Part shown: positions 53,438-57,104 of the stretch, in pieces
Numbering within the stretch: position 1 is the stretch's first letter
Layout of the letters: each line of letters opens with the position of its first letter
Assembly (NCBI GenBank): GCA_015501595.1
Contig: JADNRX010000350.1
Coordinates: 1-57,104, forward strand
Source of the DNA: Hymenopellis radicata
Taxonomy: Eukaryota > Basidiomycota > Agaricomycetes > Agaricales > Physalacriaceae
Reading direction: 5' to 3'
Length of the DNA stretch: 57,104 nucleotides
The notes under the pieces: generated by a model
What the model was told of the DNA's origin: nothing
Seen by the model: the letters and a program-made list of their open reading frames with translations, nothing else
Databases searched by the model: none
Translations under genes and position numbers: made by a program

Positions 53438-54304
53438 TCATGCAGCATACGGATGCCATCGGCTGGACTTGCGGTTCGACAAACGCCTGACAGGTCCACA
53501 CTCGGACTGTTCATCCTCGTCAGCGCCGCCGCCCAGCAGAGGCCTCTGAAGCGGCGACCCACCAGGGGTCCACACGCCTCTCTTCCATGCAAAGAAATCC
53601 GTCCCACATCGAGACCGGCCCCGACTGGGTTTCTCGCGCACACGAAGTGTTTGAATCGCGATGTCGTGCCAATCCTCTTCGCGGCTGTTTCTTGGGAACG
53701 TTTGGGGTCTCTTCTTGCTCTTGATTTGCGTGTTGTTGAGAGTGACTAGCCGGTACTTGCGGATGGTGTCCTGGGATGTTTCTTCACAAGAGTTCATTCG
53801 ACTCCGGAGACTGACGCGTTTTCCGGTTTCAATATGCTGTGGACCAGCTTATCAGAGAGGCATGCGGATAGCAAAAAGGTTACGTACAATCATAATGGGA
53901 CTTTGGTCATTGTTCACGATGGATCGCCGCTTGGTTTCCCAGAATCGAGCGTATGCAAGTTTCCAGAGCGTTCTGTCCTGACGTGTGGGGTTCCAAGGAC
54001 CTCTGACAAACCAGGTTCTGATGTAATCAGACGAAGATTGATACTGATTCAGAGCGACGCGGTCCTCGAGAACCAGATCTTCTTTTTGAATGAATTGCAG
54101 TTTCAACAGGCCGCTGAGCGTACGGGTGTTGAAGGCATTGCACACGTGGAACGGGCAAAAGGATTCAACCTCCTTGGAAGACGGGTCAGATAACTGGTGC
54201 TTGACACCCCTCAAGGTGATTGGTAGATTGTGGAACAAACTGTCGATGTAGAAGCGTGCGATGGGGGATGGGCAAAGTAACGCCGCGAGTGAGGGTGAGT
54301 CCAT
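53438..54304 (-). CDS. uncharacterised basic protein
   Basis: Two exons on the minus strand, 54304-53888 and 53836-53438, join in frame across a 51-bp intron (GTACGT...CACAG) into 271 aa. The N-terminal half includes ALLCPSPIARFYIDSLFHNL and SFCPFHVCNAFNTRTLSGLL. The second half is strongly basic and low-complexity (RKYRLVTLNNTQIKSKKRPQ, RGRSRCGTDFFAWKRG). No signal peptide and no domain I recognise. It is divergent from COG3, sharing a 361-bp intergenic region. The uninterrupted join supports a real gene; the function is unknown. Confidence 0.5.
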
Positions 54305-54665
54305 GGAGATGATGGTGGTTCTGGTGAAGGAAGGTTACGCGTCCGTGAGCAGTATTTATAGTGCGCGAACAAGTCACGGGACTGGAACGATTGTCCATTG
54401 TTCTGTGGCGACATGTCCTTTTGGGTGAAGCGCCGGAAAAGACGGCAATACGGTTGTTACAGATGAATCCCACAAGGTAATGAAAGGTTCCATAGGCGAA
54501 TCGAGTGAGACTAGCTCTCGACGCAGCTGAGTTGTGGGACTCTGGCAAGGCAGAGCGTCACAAAGAGTCACGTCAGCAGTCCACAAACCGTAAACGGCAA
54601 TCGCTTAGAAAGGAAACTCCGATTTCCCTCCTCCGCCCACGGTCGACCGCCGCTTGGACCATGTT
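54305..54665. promoter_or_regulatory. divergent intergenic region upstream of COG3
   Basis: 361 bp between two genes pointing away from each other, so it must hold both promoters. No TATA box is obvious on the COG3 side, as usual for a housekeeping gene. Confidence 0.4.
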
Positions 54666-57104
54666 ATGGCAACGCGTACGGCTCCACGACGAGCACCGAC
54701 GTTGATTGTACCGACGACCTCAAAGTCCACCGTAAACCTCGAAGACTGGGAGGCAAAGGCGCCGTTGGACGACCTCGAAATACGCAGCATTGGACTTGTC
54801 AAGACAGCTAGCGAAACGCTGCCTCTGCCCTTGAAGGTGGGCCACGTTTACTTACCATAGCCTTCACTAAACTCTTTCTAGTACAACGATGACGAGAACT
54901 TTCCCTCACGTCCGTCGACACCCAAGACGAAACTTTTAGGCCCTAATTCGCGGCCTGGAACACCCAATTCGTCGCGCGCAACGCACAATCTGCATCCTAA
55001 ACAGCCCGTTCAGACTCCACAGCAGTTTTATGACTGGTTCGCTGTCATTGACCGGTCTGTCTTGCACAGTCAGGAAGCCCATTTTCGCGCCCACGTAGCG
55101 TCTGTGTCGGATCACCTATCGACCTGCGACTTTCTACTGGAGAGAATCAACGAAATAGATCATGAGGTTGACCAGATGCTGCAAGGCTGGACTAGTGTGG
55201 AAGAGGGAGGGAAAAGTCTCAAGGATGCTTGTGAGCGTTTACTGGAAGAACGCGTAAGTAGTTGCCTGCGTATTTTTGAGTTGGCCTTACAAGTAACTCA
55301 GGACCGTCTGTTACAACTCACGGACGAGATTGGGACCCGGCTGGAGTATTTCCAAGAATTGGAACATGCCACGCGAATGCTCAACCATCCCGGAGAGTCT
55401 CTTGTCCTCCAATCCGACTTTTTATACATGGTGGAACGCGTGGATATTTGTATCGACTATCTCAAATCCCATGTAAGCTTTTCCTCGACAATTTCTTCTC
55501 GTTCTCATGGTCATAGCGACATTTCCGTGAAGCAGAGGTATATCTGCTCCGCTTCCAGCAATGCATGACACGCGCCATGACTCTCATCAAGATGTATTTC
55601 GTCGGTTCATTACGAGCGCTGTCTGCGGATATCTCCAGACGGCTTTCCGAGAAGGACGTTTCCTCCACCGCCCAGATGCATCTTCTCTATACGCGCTTTA
55701 AGAGCGTTTCTCCCCAGCTCTCCCCTTTACTCCGCGAATTGGAAAGAAGGGCGTCGACCCATCACGAAGAACTGGCGTCTCTACTCTCAGAATGTCATAC
55801 TGCGTACCTCAGTACACGCAAGTCACTCCTTGTCGGGCGGTTGATGCAAGAAATCAAAGGCTTGGATCCCACTCGTACAGAACTCGTAGCGTTAACTCGT
55901 ACGGGTTGCAGTTATCTGAAGGATCTTTGTGTTGAAGAGTTTGACCTTTTCCGGGTATTCTTCAATTCCGGAGAAGACCAGCTTTAGTACGTCCATGAAC
56001 TCACTTGCAGATCTGTGCTGAATCCGTTCTAGTCAGTACCTCGAAAATCTATGCGATTATCTGTACGACGATCTGCGGCCGCGTATTCTTCATGAACCGC
56101 GTTTAACAGCGCTTTGTGAAGTCTGTACTGTGCTGCAGGCGCTAATGGTCCTTGATCGCCCCGACGTTGATCTCGACGACGAGGATGGGGTTGACGAACT
56201 TAATCTTGACCTCGATGGCAAGCAACGGGGACTCCATCGATTACACATTAGTCAATTGCTCGAGATGGTGCTACAAGACGCGCAGACTCGTTTGTTCTTC
56301 AAGGCTCAGTCTGTAATTCAGACCGACATCCGTTATTATGTCACCAAGCCAGAGGATTTGGCATATCCGGATATCCTGCTGCGTAAGGCTATTGCTTCTG
56401 GTAATACCCGTACTAATGTATATTGCAGAAGCGAGAAAACCGGTGTCGGCTCTTGATCTCAAGGAGAAGCAAAGCATCAGCGAGATTTTCACGGCCGAAT
56501 CTTTGGCGAAACAAGACACCTGGTTTCCGACATTGCAGACAACGTACTGGGTGCTCTCACAACTGCGGCCCTATGTTAAAGTAGGCATCTATGCAATGTT
56601 CTTCCAAGGTTGTTGCTGATAATGGTATCCTAGCCTGCAATCTTCGAGGACATTTCTCAAGAGGCCCTCTCACTTTGTCAACAGTCCTTGGTTTCGGCAT
56701 CCGAGATAATCAAAATGAAGAACCCACCCACGACTAACCTGGACGGTCAACTGTTTCTAGTGAGACACCTCCTCATTATGAAGGAGATAACGAACAACCT
56801 CGAGCTTGTTCAACGAGATTATGATCCTAATAGCATCAATTTCTCTGGCGTAACTGGTGCGCACGTTCTCTGGACGATGTGTATTACCTTGCCTAACCAA
56901 TCTTCCAGATGCCTTGGCGTCGATGCTAAGTCGAACAACAGCCATGCTCCCTGACGCCCTGTTTTCAACCTTTGGAGTTCCGCGTGGAGAACGAAGTATT
57001 GGCGGGGTTAAGCACGTACGCTTTCATTCCCTTCTGATTGTCACTAAAGCCAAGCTGAACCTCTTTGGCAGGGTATTGACCATGAGCTGCGCCGCGTTTT
57101 GTTC
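54666..57104 (+). CDS. COG3: conserved oligomeric Golgi complex subunit 3, 5' part, runs off the window
   Basis: Nine exons, 54666-54836, 54882-55253, 55302-55472, 55517-55986, 56033-56382, 56429-56580, 56634-56856, 56909-57015 and 57072-57104, join without a frame break into 683 aa, still open at the edge. After a disordered N-terminus (TSKSTVNLEDWEAKAPLDDL) comes the Sec34/COG3 signature region: YDWFAVIDRSVLHSQEAHF, DFLLERINEIDHEVDQML, YFQELEHATRMLNHPGESLV and FLYMVERVDICIDYLKSH. The helical body then continues (MHLLYTRFKSVSPQLSPLL, LYDDLRPRILHEPRLTALCE, DTWFPTLQTTYWVLSQLRPY). COG3 belongs to lobe A of the COG tether that returns vesicles within the Golgi and keeps glycosylation enzymes in place. 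Known COG3 proteins are about 800 aa, so roughly 120-150 residues are missing at the right edge. Confidence 0.93.

Overview
The window reads as nuclear DNA of a mushroom-forming basidiomycete (Agaricomycete-like). Every supportable gene is cut by very short GT-AG introns (about 40-60 bp) with CTNAY-type branch sites. The gene content is fungal: a Con-6 stress/conidiation protein, a GRE2-like reductase family, F-box duplicates, a secreted S1/P1 nuclease, a small secreted cysteine-containing protein, a Zn2Cys6-type factor and COG3. The large LTR element carries the chromodomain integrase and the enlarged RNase H seen in basidiomycete Ty3 elements. Gene models were assembled by eye from splice signals and paralogue comparison.

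Layout. 0-5.5 kb: a GC-rich minisatellite, then a five-exon orphan gene (2086-2980) whose paralogue lies at 40.8-41.8 kb on the other strand, then poorly coding DNA. 5.6-10.7 kb: an array of short tRNA-like (A-box-like) heads, each usually followed by a T-run and often a B-box-like block. 11-13.1 kb: a Zn2Cys6-like gene with a disrupted frame and an intact Con-6 gene. 13.2-30 kb: a second, diverged copy of the 5.6-7.9 kb segment, which has received an insert of about 0.9 kb, a 13.2 kb Ty3-type retrotransposon (16071-29261, identical 318-bp LTRs, 5-bp target duplication) and a hairpin-rich MITE with a TA duplication. 30.4-38.1 kb: an endonuclease/exonuclease/phosphatase-family gene, two duplicated F-box genes (one broken), uncertain genes and the S1/P1 nuclease. 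38.7-47.1 kb: a reductase family with two near-complete copies and three decayed pieces. 48-54.3 kb: a partial gene, a small secreted protein, an F-box-like gene and two uncharacterised genes. 54.7 kb to the right edge: COG3, running out of the window.

Three observations stand out. (1) A 16-17-base sequence, GGCTGCTNATAGCGCC(G), occurs 22 times inside the retrotransposon, in the leader, gag-pol and the extra 3' reading frame, can fold as a bulged hairpin, and was not seen elsewhere in the window. (2) The tRNA-like heads carry flanking stems of different sequence that still pair. (3) Many reading-frame breaks look like loss of one base from a homopolymer, including at least six inside a retroelement whose LTRs are identical. 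Sequence or assembly error is therefore a serious alternative to genuine pseudogenisation.
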